Of a stretch of 64,000 nt of DNA, positions 10,379-22,569 are shown piece by piece. The notes under the pieces are model-generated. The model was given only the letters and a program-made list of their open reading frames with translations. It made no database searches and was not told the DNA's origin. Every line of letters starts with the position of its first letter. Position 1 is the stretch's first letter. This stretch comes from Parascedosporium putredinis (lineage: Eukaryota; Ascomycota; Sordariomycetes; Microascales; Microascaceae): positions 1,054,001-1,118,000 of the forward strand of contig CASHTG010000001.1 of the NCBI GenBank assembly GCA_949357655.1, given 5' to 3'. The position numbers and the translations under genes were made by a program.

Positions 10379-12701
10379 CTGACCCTGACGGCCTTTCTTT
10401 TCTTCTTTTTAGGTATTATCTACTCCGTGTCTGGGTTAGTCCAATCCACAGCAGTTTCTTATCAAGCCTGCGCCTTTTTCCCCTTTACCCTTCTTCCTTC
10501 TTCTTCGTGACCCGTTCATCACCAAGGAGAGCCCACTCGATCCCGGCCCCTCGTTCCCGGTCCTTCACTCGAAGGGTCTCTCCGCTCAAATATTCCAAAC
10601 GTTATGCTCACATCTCCGATCTTACCGTATCTAGACCCGTCGTTATCGCCGAAAACATGATGGGCGTTTCCATGTTTGAACTCGTACGTCACCCGTCGCA
10701 CAGAGACACCCGAACATACCACCCTCTCTTTGTCTTCGGCTCAATAGCCCATATCGTGCTGACGAATTCTGGCCCTTTATAGGTTCAAGTCGGCCACGAG
10801 AAGCTGTCTGGTGAAGTCATTAGCATCCGCGAAGACCAGGCCACTATCCAAGTATACGAGGAGACGTGTAAGCATATCCTACCTCCCCAACAGTCCATCA
10901 ATATCCGCCGGATGTGGGCGAGAGTCGCCTCCGTACTAACGTCGACTAGCCGGCGTTCGAGTCGGAGATCCTGTGCGACGAACCGGAAAGCCCCTCTCCG
11001 TCGAGCTCGGCCCCGGCCTCCTGGACAACATCTACGACGGTATTCAACGACCCCTAGCGAAGGTTGCCGAGATCACCCAGGGTATCTACATCCCCCGAGG
11101 AATTGCCCTGCCGGCCCTCGACCGTGAGAAGAAGTGGGAGTTCACCCCTACATTGAAGGTTGGCGACCACATCTCTGGCGGTGATGTGTGGGGAACCGTA
11201 TACGAGAACTCTTTCCTCAAGGTGCACCGCATCCTTTTCCCACCCCGCAAGGTTGGTGGAGTCATCACAAAGATTGCCCCCAAGGGCGAATACACCGTGG
11301 CGGAGCCCCTCCTTAGTGTCAAGTTCCAAGACGAGGTCACGGAATATCCCATGATGCACAGCTGGCCCGTCCGTGCCCCCGACTCACCAACGAGAAGCTC
11401 TCTCCCGATCAGCCTTTCGTCGTCGGCCAGCGCGTGCTGGACTCTCTTTTCCCCGCCGTCCAGGGCGGTACCATTGCCATCCCCGGTGCCTTTGGCTGCG
11501 GCAAGACCGTCATTAGTCAGTCCGTCTCCAAGTTCTCCAACAGCGACGTCATTGTGTACGTTGGATGCGGAGAGCGAGGAAATGAGATGGCCGAAGTCTT
11601 GAAGGACTTCCCTGAGCTCACCATCGAGGTAGATGGTAGGAAAGAGCCCATCATGAAGCGCACGTGTCTTATCGCCAACACCTCCAACATGCCCGTTGCT
11701 GCGCGTGAGGCCTCCATTTATACCGGTATCACCGTTGCCGAGTACTTCCGCGATCAGGGTCTGGACGTTGCCATGATGGCCGACTCGTCATCGCGCTGGG
11801 CCGAGGCGCTCCGAGAGCTTTCCGGTCGTTTGGGAGAAATGCCGGCTGATCAGGGTTTCCCTGCCTACCTCGGTGCTCGACTGGCCGGTTTCTACGAACG
11901 TGCGGGTAAAGCCATCTCGCTTGGCTCGCCCGAGCGCATCGGCAGTGTCAGCATCGTGGCCGCCGTGAGCCCGCCTGGTGGTGATTTCTCGGATCCCGTC
12001 ACTAGCGCCACCCTGGGTATTGTGCAGGTGTTCTGGGGTCTCGATAAGAAGCTGGCCCAGAGGAAGCACTTTCCCTCCATCAACACGGGTGTGTCGTACT
12101 CCAAGTACACCAACGTACTGGACAAGTGGTACCAGAAGGACCACCCCGACTTCGCGCAGCTCCGTCTCACCATTAAGCAGCTTCTTTCGCAGTCCGAAGA
12201 GCTTGACCAGGTCGTGCAACTCGTTGGCCGCTCAGGCCTCAACGACGAGGACAAGCTCGTCCTCGACATCACGAGAATCATCAAGGATGACTTTTTGCAA
12301 CAGAACGGTTACTCGGACTATGATCAATTCTGCCCCCTGTGGAAGACGGAGTGGATGATGAAGCTCATTGTCGGATTCTACGAGGAGTCCATGAAGGCCA
12401 TTAGGCAAGAGCAGAAGTGGTCCGACATCTCCTCCGCCACCGTAGACCTCCAGAACAAGCTTCGCCGCCTTAAGTTTGAGGTCCCCACGGACGGACAGGA
12501 CGTGGTTTGCAAGAGGGTAAGCATCCAATCTCTCTTTTTTCTTTTTCTTCTTTTCGTTCTACACTCTACGGTCGTGTCCGTCCTAGACGGTTGTGATACC
12601 ATCAACATCTAAATCTTGCCCATACTAATATGCGCCTCCTACAGTACGCCGATATCCACCAAGAAATGACAAACAAGTTTGCCGACGTTTTGGGCGAGTA
12701 A
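10043..12701 (+). CDS. vma-1: V-type proton ATPase catalytic subunit A
   Basis: Catalytic ATP-hydrolysing subunit of the V1 sector, which acidifies vacuole and Golgi. Reconstructed exons: 10043-10051 (only M-A-P), 10231-10294, 10413-10434, 10635-10683, 10783-10867, 10950-12516, 12645-12701. Every intron is GT-AG. Exons join as KGIIYSVSGP, VVIAENMMGVSMFEL, VQVGHEKLSGEV and VGDPVRRTGKPLSVELGPGL. Walker A is GAFGCGKTVISQ; the arginine-bearing segment MADSSSRWAEALRE and SPPGGDFSDPVTSATLG are present. The C-terminus YADIHQEMTNKFADVLGE comes from the last exon. The site that carries the intein in yeast (VYVG/CGERGNEM) is uninterrupted, so there is no intein. One frame break occurs: a missing C at 11376-11380 (WPVRAP-RLTNEKL). 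Confidence 0.97.
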
Positions 12702-13765
12702 GCTGGGGTGGAGGGATTAGGGGCATGGCATGGCCTTCAAATGGTATAATGAATTTGATTATGCTGGTTCTGGATACGAATTACTGCAGCCGCGCGTTGC
12801 GCATGGCTCCTCCCCTTTCTTGACCCTTTTTCTTATTTTTCCTCCTCTCCTCCTTTAGTTTTTCCTGGCTCTCTTCCTTCACTCTCAGATGCACAACCCG
12901 CTATAGGCAAATTAGCGAGAAATCTTTCTATTTCCATCCAGTTTCATTTCCGGTACCCTTGCTTGAATCCATTCCTGTTATAGTGTTGCCTGGCCCCTAG
13001 CCTAGGCAGAAGCTTTCCATGGTCATTGTGCCCGTAGCAGCAAGGGGTCGCCTCGAGAATGAATCCCGGTCTTCGGCCTAGGTAGAAGCATTTTAATGCT
13101 TCCTTCCATTGGGAGTAGCGGTATCTACCTCGGTAGCTCGAGCCAAGATTGCATTGCGTGAAGCTCGAGCCCACGATGGTATCCTAGCTATCGGTGTAGA
13201 CAACAGATTGGCGGCGAGTGACCAACCACTTGAACGGATGAATTCCATCTTTTATGAACGAGTAAACTAGCCTCAACTCCTTCAGTATCACGTCATGTTT
13301 CACGGATTTACTTGTTCTTGGTTTGGTCCGATGGGTATGGTTGCTATGCTCGCACATTCTATACTGGTCTTTCTCGTTTCCAAACCTCATGTAGTAGAGA
13401 CAAAAATAAATAATATAAAAAAGAAAAACAGTTGCAAATGAAAGGAGGTAGTAAATGGGGACATATAGAGATATATGCGACTGGTATGTAAATAAACTCC
13501 TCCAGAGAAACTGTACATATACATGTGCGATATGAGGGTATTGAACAAGAGTAAAAGAGGGCTGATGAAATCAACAAGATACATGAACCCGGAACCTTCA
13601 AGACGTATGCTCCGCCGCCTACTCCGATACCTGTTCTGGAGAAAAAAGCAAATACAAAAAACCATATATTTCGTTGATTTGCACGAAATAAAAGAGAAAA
13701 AATGGCATGTCACTTCGACGTAGCCGATCGCGTTCTCACTTGCTGCGATGCTTCACCGCGGCCAG
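12702..13765. other. Convergent intergenic region
   Basis: This lies between the 3' ends of the V-ATPase A and sphingomyelinase genes and should hold both terminators. A hairpin-forming sequence with 8-bp arms (GAAGCATT/AATGCTTC) lies at about 13086-13103. A related CCTAGG(C/T)AGAAGC block lies about 70 bp before it. No gene seen. Confidence 0.55.
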
Positions 13766-16295
13766 CTACAGCATGGTGGGGGCGTGGTTCTCGACGAACC
13801 TCTTCTTTAGCAAGGCCAGGGAGTCCCTCTTGACGATGAGCGAGTTGATGGTGGCTCTGGACACGGAGATGCCGCACTCGTCCCTGTTCTGGACGGGGTC
13901 CTCGACCCTCTTGTTGAAGTGCACGCCGGGCACGGGCTCGTAGCAGTTGTCCTCGCCGCGGGCGGCGCGAATCTGGCAAATCTCGGCGTCGCGGCAGGGG
14001 CCGGCGCAGGACTCGCCCGCCTTCCAGCCGCGGGATTTCCGCAAGTAGTAGCCGTCAAAGGCGGTCTGGTCGGCGGCCAAGGCCTCGGTGACGCGGTGCC
14101 AAAAGGCCGGGGTGAGCTCGGCGGAGGGGTCGGAGAGCGGGGTTGGACGAGGGGGCCGTAGGTCTCCTTGGCGGAGTACAGCTTGCGCCAGCGCGGGCCG
14201 GCCGTCTGGAAGGTGGGGTCGGACATGTCGGCGATGTAGGTCTCGACGTCGAGCACGGCAAACGTGTCTGGGTCGACGAGGTAGGCGCGGAAGGAGGGCA
14301 TGCCGCTGGTCGGGGTGAGGGAGGGCCCAATGTACGAGACGACGCGGGCGTCCTCGGCGCGGCGGCCGGCGCTGGGCCCGTAGCGGGAGTAGGAGATTTG
14401 GAACTGGTCAAAGTGGGTGTGGCCGAAGAACATGGCGGCGATGGTGTCGGAGTAGCGGACGACGAGCTGGTCGAGGTAGTTGCTCTGGTCGCGGAAGGCG
14501 TTGTGGTCGCCGAGGGGCATGTGGCCGAGCAGATAGACTCGCTCGGACGCGCGTTCGGCGGCGTCGAGCTCGGCGGCCAACCAGGCGATTTGGCCGTCCG
14601 GGTCCCGGTCCATAGTGCGCTGGTAGAGCCAGTAATTCTGGGTATAGTACATGTTGGTGTTGAGGCTGATGATGCGCAGGTTAGTCCCCGGATGGCGGAT
14701 GGAGTAGCGACCTCGGTCTCGGGCGGTGGAGGCGGCTTCGGCGCCGATCCAGCGTGACCATGTGGTGGAGAGGAGATCGTAGATCCAGCGAGCTTCGGAG
14801 TTGATGGTGAAGGGGGAACGCGTTCGTTGGGTGGGTTTCGTGGTTGCCGGGGTGCCGTACACCGTACCGAGAGTGCGAGCCATGCGAGCGTAGGAGTCGG
14901 TGACTTTGAAGAGGTGTTAGTATCAATCTTTTCTTACTACCTCCTTGTTTGTGCGCCTCCAAAGGGCGGGCTAAAAACCGGAGGAACCAAAACTGGAGAA
15001 TCAAACTTACTTGATATGGTATTGAACTCCTTGGAGGTGTTCCACACGGTGTGGTCGACAATATCGCCAGTGCAAATGGAGAAGATGGCGTCGGGCACGA
15101 GCTCGCTGATGGCTGCGTACATGCTTTCCTCGAGGCTCACCGGGGTATCGCAGCGGTGGTCGCCGTTGGGACCAGCCGGGGAGGAGCTTACCCCCGGCGC
15201 ATCACTGGCAGTATACGGTCTAGATCACTCGCACAATCCTCCTCCGATCAGAGAGGGTAGGCTAGGTTAGACAGAAGAATTAAGACGATGGTGTGGTTAG
15301 ACCCATGTACTAGTACAAGCGAAGCTATCTTACCTGCAACAAATGGGCTTGGTGCAGTTAGCTGTAGAGCCAGGAGTATAAAGGTGATCCGCGTGGACGT
15401 CGGAGTAGTGAACAATACGAATCGGCGGCTTCCCGCTAGGCCCGGGACGAGACAAACCAGCGGGCTTGTCGCGGGCAATGGGGACCGTGAAGGGGTGGTG
15501 GCCGGGTAATCGCACACACCGAGGAAGTTGATGCAGAAGAGCTTGGAGGTTTGGCTGGAGATTTTGATGTTGCGGACGGCACGGGCTATGATGGGGCCTT
15601 CTAGTCCGATGGCACCCTCGCAGACGTCGTCATCCTCGGCCTTGGGGATGCAATTAGTATCTTTGTGAGCTTTCTTAGAAGGGAGGGAGCAAGGACAAGA
15701 AAATTTCGGCTAGTGGTCCCTTGTTGTTTTGGAAAATGGCCCTTACTTTGGAGAGTTTGCAGATCTCTTGCAACGTTCTAACGAAGAGGCCGTCACCGAG
15801 AAGGGCGAGACCTTTGAGAAGGACGATGACAGACTAGTCCAGTCGCGCAGGCGGGGAGGTTGCACGCAAGTTAGATTGAAACATGCACAGCAGCGGAGCT
15901 TAGGAATAAAGGCCCGGCACGAAAGACGGAAAGCCGGGCCAAAGATGACTCCGGGCTAGGGTTCGGTGTGGGCGCCGCCATACGCACCACCTCCACATAG
16001 CCTCGAGCCGAAGGCAGCACGAAGACAGACAGGCTTTTCCTCTTGAGAAGGGAATCACTGTCAAATCCCTAGAATCATGGGTGGGAGAAGTGAGGGAGGT
16101 TTAGAGGAGAGAGACAATACTCACTTCACACCCTATGCAAGATGCACCATCCTTGAACTTATCCCAGATGTCTTCAGCGAGAGCTCGTTGGGATATATGA
16201 TATCTCTCCTCGAGCTGGATAGGAGCTGGGGGTTCTGAAGCAGCGAGGCCCCTCGCCAGGCTGAGGACTACGCAGACGGGGCGGAGGAAATGCAT
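13766..16295 (-). CDS. Secreted acid sphingomyelinase-like phosphodiesterase
   Basis: Metallophosphoesterase of the acid sphingomyelinase family with an N-terminal saposin-B segment; it should cleave sphingomyelin-type phosphodiesters outside the cell or in the vacuole. A signal peptide starts MHFLRPVCVVLSLARGLAAS. Cysteines of the saposin part are in CIGCE, EICKLSK and DDDVCEG. Metal ligands are in YSDVHADHLY, CTGDIVDH, GNHETHP, LLGHMPLGDH and FGHTHFDQF. The segment NCTKPICCR is typical. Introns read: 15834-16124, 15641-15746, 15220-15333, 14904-15010. Four frame breaks: missing C at 15492-15495, missing C at 14849-14852, extra C at 14812-14816, missing C at 14139-14142. The GNHE ligand motif is only readable between the middle two. 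The cysteine-rich end (about 13770-14080) closes the protein. Confidence 0.93.
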
Positions 16296-17844
16296 GGGCG
16301 TATACCCGCGCCCTGCGAGGAGAGAAGCGGAGGGATGAAAGGGGGAGTAGGTGCAGGAGGAGGAGGCAATAGGCTAATAAGAACCTATTCCCAAGGGATC
16401 TGTACGATCGTGGAGTGAAGGAAGAAGGGGAGAAGCAGAATGACTATACGGCACCATGAGTGAGCGATGAATAGCGAACAACGGAAGAGAGTCGTCAAAT
16501 GTGATTTAGGGCAGGGGCGAGAAGGCAAGTGAGTGAGGCAAAGAAGCAACACAAAACACCAAGGTGGAATTCGGAGAAGGGAGAATCTCGAGCCCGCCGC
16601 CAACGGCCCTTACTATTATACGATAAGCAAGCATATCTTCGAGGGCGGCACTCGAGGCGTGAGGAGAGGGAGAATGAGACAAGAAAATAACCCCGTGTTA
16701 GTCCGTCCCCGGTTGTTGCCCCGCTAGCGGGAGGCCAATAGAGACGGGGCGTGGCCGCAGGCGGTGGAGTGTCCAGGTCCTCATCGCCTGGCCTCTTGCA
16801 CGCGAACAAAGGCCGTCACCACCTTCCGCTGCGCCCCCACCACACTCGACATTCCCCGCGAATGGCGGCGGAAAGTGGGTGGTGGTGAGGCGTGCGTGCT
16901 CACCCACCCCCTCCTAGCCCTTAGGCTCTCTGTTTTTAGTTCCTCGATCCTCGCGCAGAGGGACTTGGTCTTGAGCTTCGAAGTGCACCTGGACAGGTCA
17001 CGTAGCGGCCACCTAATCGTCCGCCTTGTGTCCCTCTCTGTTCCCACTTGGTGATCGTTGGCACCTGCACCATCGCTGAGAGATGATCCATGTTCCTGAG
17101 TACCTTTAGCAAAGGAAAGCAAAAAAGGGAAAGTGGTTAGTGCTGCAGGTGGAAATTGAGGGGAAAGAAACAAAAACCTCACGTTGATACCTATGCTTGG
17201 AGGTAGGCACGCCGATGCGCCGAGCCCTTTTTGCTTTGTTTTTGAGTCGATGGGTGCGGCCCATCCAGAACTGCGGGCCCGAAAGAGAGAGAGCTTCACA
17301 TCTAGTGTCCAAGACAGGTTGCATGCAACTCATCGCCACATCAAAGGTACCGATTTAGAGTATTGCACGCATGCGCACCCGTGCCGTTCGCACCGATTCA
17401 GGGGCCCCTGTCGCTTTCGCGCAGTATCATGAATACTGCTTCCTGCACTCTCTCGTCCAATCGTCGGTACGGACGACGCCATGACGTACAAGGACAGGGC
17501 TGCAGTTGCTTGACTCGCATCGCCGAGAACACGCGCGCAGAGCTTCCTCCCTCTTTCTTCTACCCTTGCTCGCCTTCTTGCCGATATTATTGCCTTGTGC
17601 GAGCGCATATGAATTTTTTTGAGGCCTATCCAGGAATCTTTACCCAACAGAGGACGATCGTCAATGACTCTGTTCCCCGCTCAAAAGTTGCATCTCGGTG
17701 AACGCGACCGGCAACGTTGCTCTGCTTGGAGGGGTCTTAGATGAGGGGAGCCCCAAAGGGCCCATGGACCTTGCCCCACCAGACAAACAGCATGCCGGCC
17801 CTCCCTCTTCCCCGGAGAACGATCAGCCCGATAGCTCACGAGAT

Positions 17845-17862
17845 GCGACGTCGCGACGTCGC
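17845..17862. repeat. Perfect 18-bp GC palindrome
   Basis: GCGACGTCGCGACGTCGC equals its own reverse complement and contains two GACGTC sites around TCGCGA. It is intergenic. It could be a dimeric transcription factor site, but this is inference only. Confidence 0.6.
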
Positions 17863-18344
17863 GACGAACAACGCCTCATCCCTTTCGTTCGCCTGGCGGT
17901 TCTTGAAGTATTCAAAGGTGATGGTATTTTTCGTTTCGTCTTCCCGTCCCGGAGTAATGAAAGGTAGCAAAAGGACTTGTACACCAATAAACGAAGAAGG
18001 AAAAGGTAGAATATCATTCTCGTGCCTATAAAGGGATCGAGGGGTGTGGTTTCAATTTCCCTCTTGGGCACAGCAGACATCACTTCATTTCCCTTCACGG
18101 AACCGAGTCAGCGACAGCTCAACAAGTTACCAAAAAGGGGCAATAGAATAGAATGAAAAGTGGTCAACGGTGGAAGAGGAAGCACGCTCTCGGTAGATTA
18201 CGAAATGTATAGACCCAAAGGAGAACCAGACACTTGAGACTCGCTCTTGCCGAGAATAACCTGCAAGACTTACACGGAGGCAGGTGACACCCCCAAATCA
18301 TGAGATGCAAGCAAAGCATCGGTTTTAGTCATCGGAACTGAGCA

Positions 18345-18360
18345 TACATCAATTGATGTA
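18345..18360. repeat. 16-bp palindrome, copy 1
   Basis: TACATCAATTGATGTA is self-complementary. The identical 16-mer recurs at 28380-28395, and its 12-bp core at about 27539-27550. Flanking DNA differs between copies. Confidence 0.7.
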
Positions 18361-18881
18361 GTCTTTTCTTTCCACATTGATCAGAGGCCAAGGCAACGAA
18401 GCTTTTGGCCTGCATCGTATTACAAGAGGGTCAACCCACCTGCTTCGGGAGACGGTGCCTCGGCTCAAATCGACAGCTTGTGGAAATAGCCCTGTATCAG
18501 TATATTTTCATAGCACGGCACGCCTGTTTGTCACCTTTCCACACTTCTAAAGCAATCGCGAAAAGGCAAGCGTGATGAAGTTCAATCCCGAAAAGCAAAC
18601 AAGTGAAATAAAGAGGTGCACTCCAGGATGAGACTTGACGATGAAAACCTAATATGTACTCCTGATACCCATTGCCCACTGCCATAATATCCAGACAGAC
18701 AACCACGCCCATCTTGTGCCGGAAAACGCCATCCATGACTATGAAACCCCAATAATTCCGAGCCCTACTCATTTTTTTATTCGTCTTTGTCCCCGTCTCT
18801 CATGTCCATAAAATAAAGACTCTCTCTCCCACGCATCATGACTTGAATATCCACCATGTCGAGCCAACGTACAGGTAGTTT

Positions 18882-20554
18882 CTAGAACAGCAAGCCATGT
18901 TTCTTCTGAATCGGTTGCGGCTTTCTCGCCTCGGCTTTCTCTACCTCGGGATCACCGAGTTGTTTAAGTTTGTTCAGGAGGTGTCTAAAGAAGGGGAAAA
19001 GAGAGAAAAGTGGTCTCCCGTTAGTAAAGCTAGAAAAACGAAAAGAGTTGAAAGACCCAAGATCATGGTGGTTTGATACATACTCTATGCGCTGGTTGCC
19101 GGTAGCCCGCCCTTCTGCGAGCGCGAGCTGCACCTTGGAGCTCCTATCTTCCTCGTGCTCCCGGAGATGTTGTCGGACCGCCTGCCGGCCTTCCGATCCG
19201 TCCGCCGCGCGCACAATGTGCCCGCAGTCTCCGTGTTCGCACACCCACGTACCGTTGGGCCCCAGTGGCCGGGTCGATGGGATGTCCTCCACCTCTAGCA
19301 CGATGCGCACCGGCGCCTGGTCTTCCCCACCGTCTGACAAAGTGATGTCCTCTGACGAGTCCGACGAGTCCTCGCCCTCTTCCTCCATGCTGGCAGGGTT
19401 CCCGCCCGCCTCGAACCCATCATCGACCTCATCATTGTCGTAGCCAAAGCTATCGATATCCATGCGAGAGCGCTTGGGGGCTGTTGGGCCTTTGCCACTC
19501 AATACCGCCCTCTCTGCTTCCGAGAGGGGCCGCTTGCGAGGGTTGGATAGCCGGAGGCCGGATGTTCTTCCCTGGCGAGGGCGACGCACCTTGTCGGTAC
19601 TGGCGTCTGATGTGCTCACGTACCCGGCGGGTTGCGGGGTTCTCTCGGAGGGGGCATTTGACGCCGATTCATCCGCGGTAGCGGTACCGGACGGGTCTTG
19701 CGCTTCCGCTTTATTAAAGACGAGTCAATCTTGTCTGGCATTATATGATGGAGATCTCGTGCCCGCAACGGTTCCGCGATGGCTGCCAACTGTAGATAAA
19801 GCGGGGACGGAGCCCACCTTGGGCCCAGCTCCTTGTCCGCATTCATGAGCCGGACAAGCTCGTGCGCGTAATACTTCATTGCATCGGTCGGGCCCTTGGG
19901 CATGCGGAACTTATACTTCATGTACACCTTCCAGCCTAGACCTGCAAGGGTTGCTGGCTCGAGATTGTCAATGTTGGCCACGCCCACCATGGCGTCGTAC
20001 AGCTTGGCTGCCGTCTCCCGTGATCGCTCTTCTGTCGCAGCGGCGGTGGCAGGCATGCTAGGCGGCCTGGTTGGCTCGGCCCGCTCGGCAGACTCTCTCT
20101 GCGTTGGCGCAAGTCCTGAGAGGCGGCCGAGGCCGTTGAGCCTGGCGCACAGAGCGAGGCCGGGAAGTTTTAGCGAGAATCGGGGCAGCCGGGGCCGGTG
20201 TAGGCGTAGGGAGGGGCCGGTGGGGTAAAGCATCACTTCGGCCCTTTTGGGATTCTTCTATAGGATGGGAAAGCCAGCGCATTAGTTCTGCAAGCGTGGG
20301 AGGAGGTAGACACTTCACAGACGTATGGGGAGGGAGAAGGCGGGTTCAGTCAACAAACTTACCGCAAGACCTTTGATGTATTTAGCAAACTGCTTTCCCG
20401 CCCACTCAAACTGGGTCTCCTTGATAAAATGTGACGCTAGAAACTGTGCGTGACGCTCGCATAGCTCCTCGACTTCTTCCTTGACGAGTGCCTCGCCGGT
20501 ATCGAGCGCATACTAGTTTGGCGCATGCCCCGCGTTAGGTACGAAGCTGGAAGG

Positions 20555-20629
<75 letters not shown>

Positions 20630-21283
20630 TACATACCTGGAAGAGCACTTCGTCGAGGCTCATCTCCTTGCCGCCGGTCGCGCTAGCGGCCTCGTAGATA
20701 CCCTGCACTGTATAATATAGGGTAATGGCCTGCATCATACTATTGTACACGGGAGCATACTCCGGGCTGGGGTGAACCAGCTCGAAGAAGCCGTAGTCGC
20801 TGGCAACCCAAATATGAGGACCGCCGTCCGTCCAGCCGATCGACATGCGCACGCCCGTGATCTCGACATCGATCGTCCGAGGTAAACGAGTGGCGCGGAC
20901 TGTTTAAACACTGGTGATGAGCGATGCAGTGCTTTGGAACGGCCTAGATGACCCGCGCTTACAAGAAACATACTAAGGAAGGGCGGGGATGCGTACCTGC
21001 TGCTACGTGGGTCCTGTTTCCGCTCTCTACTACGATGCGGCCTTGCACCTTGAAAGGGCCCCTCTTCTCGACGAACAAGAGGTTCTCCATGACTTCCTCG
21101 CCACGTATGCTTGTGACCATGGCATCCTTGAGCAAAAGGTAGGCCAGCTATCGTCCGGAAGCGTCTTATCTACCGGGACGAGAACTTCGCTCTCCTTGGC
21201 TCTACCCTTGGAGTCGGTGTCTGACGCCGGAGGGCTGGTGAGCTCTCGGCCTGCGGCTTGGCCGGTGCTCGACGAGGAGGCAT
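18882..21283 (-). CDS. RFTS-like domain protein with C-terminal zinc finger
   Basis: I read this as a fungal protein with a replication-foci (DNMT1-RFD/RFTS) type domain, which makes it a candidate for the Raf2/Dos2 subunit of the Clr4/DIM-5 H3K9 methyltransferase-ubiquitin ligase complex. Seen: VQGRIVVESGNRTHVAA, VEITGVRMSIGWTDGGPHIW and VASDYGFFELVHPSPEYAPVY. A helical part follows (EELCERHAQFLASHFIKETQF), then basic/acidic low complexity. Last comes a possible C2H2 finger (CEHGDCGHIVR...RQHLREH). Introns: 18985-19083, 20313-20362, 20513-20636 (containing a CT repeat) and 20900-20996. Frame breaks: near 19687-19692, near 21134-21137, and probably one between 20100 and 20210. The start is unsure (21283 or 21508). 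The domain call comes from memory of the family pattern. Confidence 0.6.
20557..20626. repeat. GA/CT microsatellite inside an intron
   Basis: About 35 AG units lie within the 124-nt intron 20513-20636 of the RFTS gene. On the coding strand this is a CT tract starting right after the donor, so repeat length sets intron length. Confidence 0.95.
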
Positions 21284-22569
21284 CGTTGGGGGATATAGAT
21301 CGTGAGGCGAGGAGGAGTAGGAAGGGAAAGTCGACGTGGGAGGCGGGCGCCCGGTCGCAGCGCCACCGCCAAAGGGTGTAGGAGGGAGTGGGGGTGACGT
21401 TGGCGAGGTGCTCGAGGAAGGCTCCGGTCTCGTTTCGCGCGCAGGAAGGGTTCGGCGGAGAGGGGATTCAAATCCTGGTTGTATTTTTGTAGGCTTGTGT
21501 AATTCCACCCCCTCTTTGATTGCTGCCGAAAGGTGGGTGGAAAAGGGTGGTGCACTCTATTTGTGAAGCTTGGTTGTTGTGTTCGAGTCTGGCGATGTTG
21601 GAGGAAAGAGAAGGTGCCGCTTTGCAGTGTTGGTGGGGTTCATCTGTCGCGTGTGTTCGCGCGAGTTCAATAATTCGTGCAGTGTTAATTGATTGATAGA
21701 CGTGGGTGGGTTTAAAATGTGGATTGATGAATCAGTGATCAAGGTGGCGGCAAACCTGCCTGCATTAGACCACCTTTGGTTTTTACTAGAAGGTTACGCT
21801 GCCCTTAACAAACTGTTATTTTTTTAGTAGATCATATTGATTGATTGACCCTTCTCTTAGTCTTCTTTTCTCCATTCAGTGAGAAAAATGGAAGATTGAG
21901 GTCCTCTAACTGTTTGGTGAGGGTCTAGACATCTATCTTTAGTGCTGGCTTGCATAGATGAATTTATTCTAATCGATCCATCAATACCTCGGTAGAGGGC
22001 AGGAAAAAGACTCTGACATGGTGAATAGCCTCTATATGAAAGTGATCAACTGAGATGTGGGTGTGGTCAAGCTCGAAGCCCAGCTGCAGACAAAGCTCCG
22101 CGTCGAGCTCAATTGACCTGCTTGATCTTTGTGACTGGAGAGTCAAGGCAGGTCCACTCGAGGTCTCCCGCAGTTCCTGCCAAAACCCCACTGATAAGCG
22201 ATAGCGCTTCAATTCTACCCTTTTCGGCTCTTTTTTCCCGCCGCCCGTGCTCTCTTTTTTTTTTTTCTTGCCCGACTGCCTCCCCCTTTGGTGATCGATT
22301 GATGTGTCTGTCTCACATGCCTTGGAGTGACTGAGCGATAGGAATACGCTGTCGCCAACCTTTTGTTCCTTTTTAGTTTCTTTCCCTCCGCCCTCAAGGG
22401 GACTCTACCCCTTCGGGTCTCTTCGTCTTCCTCTTGTTTTTTTCTCTTTCGTTCCTCCCTCCCCTCCCACCCCGCGCTGAACTGCTCAATTCCATTGAGC
22501 CGTTCTTGCTCTTGATCCCCCACCCTTCCGCCTAAAGTCCATGGCCAGGACCTTTCAAAAGGTTGGAAA
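21284..22569. promoter_or_regulatory. Divergent region, RFTS gene / pseudouridine synthase
   Basis: About 1.3 kb between two outward-reading genes, so it should hold both promoters. A CT- and T-rich tract at 22225-22450 precedes the pseudouridine synthase start, as is common in fungal promoters. The 5' part of the RFTS gene may extend to 21508. Confidence 0.5.

Larger units (their letters stand above)
16296..18881. other. Intergenic, 2.6 kb
   Basis: No gene recognised. It begins with the sphingomyelinase promoter. Two perfect palindromes occur, an 18-bp GC-rich one at 17845-17862 and a 16-bp AT-rich one at 18345-18360. The end should include the 3' region of the RFTS gene. Confidence 0.5.

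Noticed and set aside
10910..12612. Intein in vma-1
   Set aside because: The insertion site VYVG/CGERGNEM is continuous.
14143..14757. 204-codon + strand frame
   Set aside because: Antisense to the conserved phosphoesterase domain.
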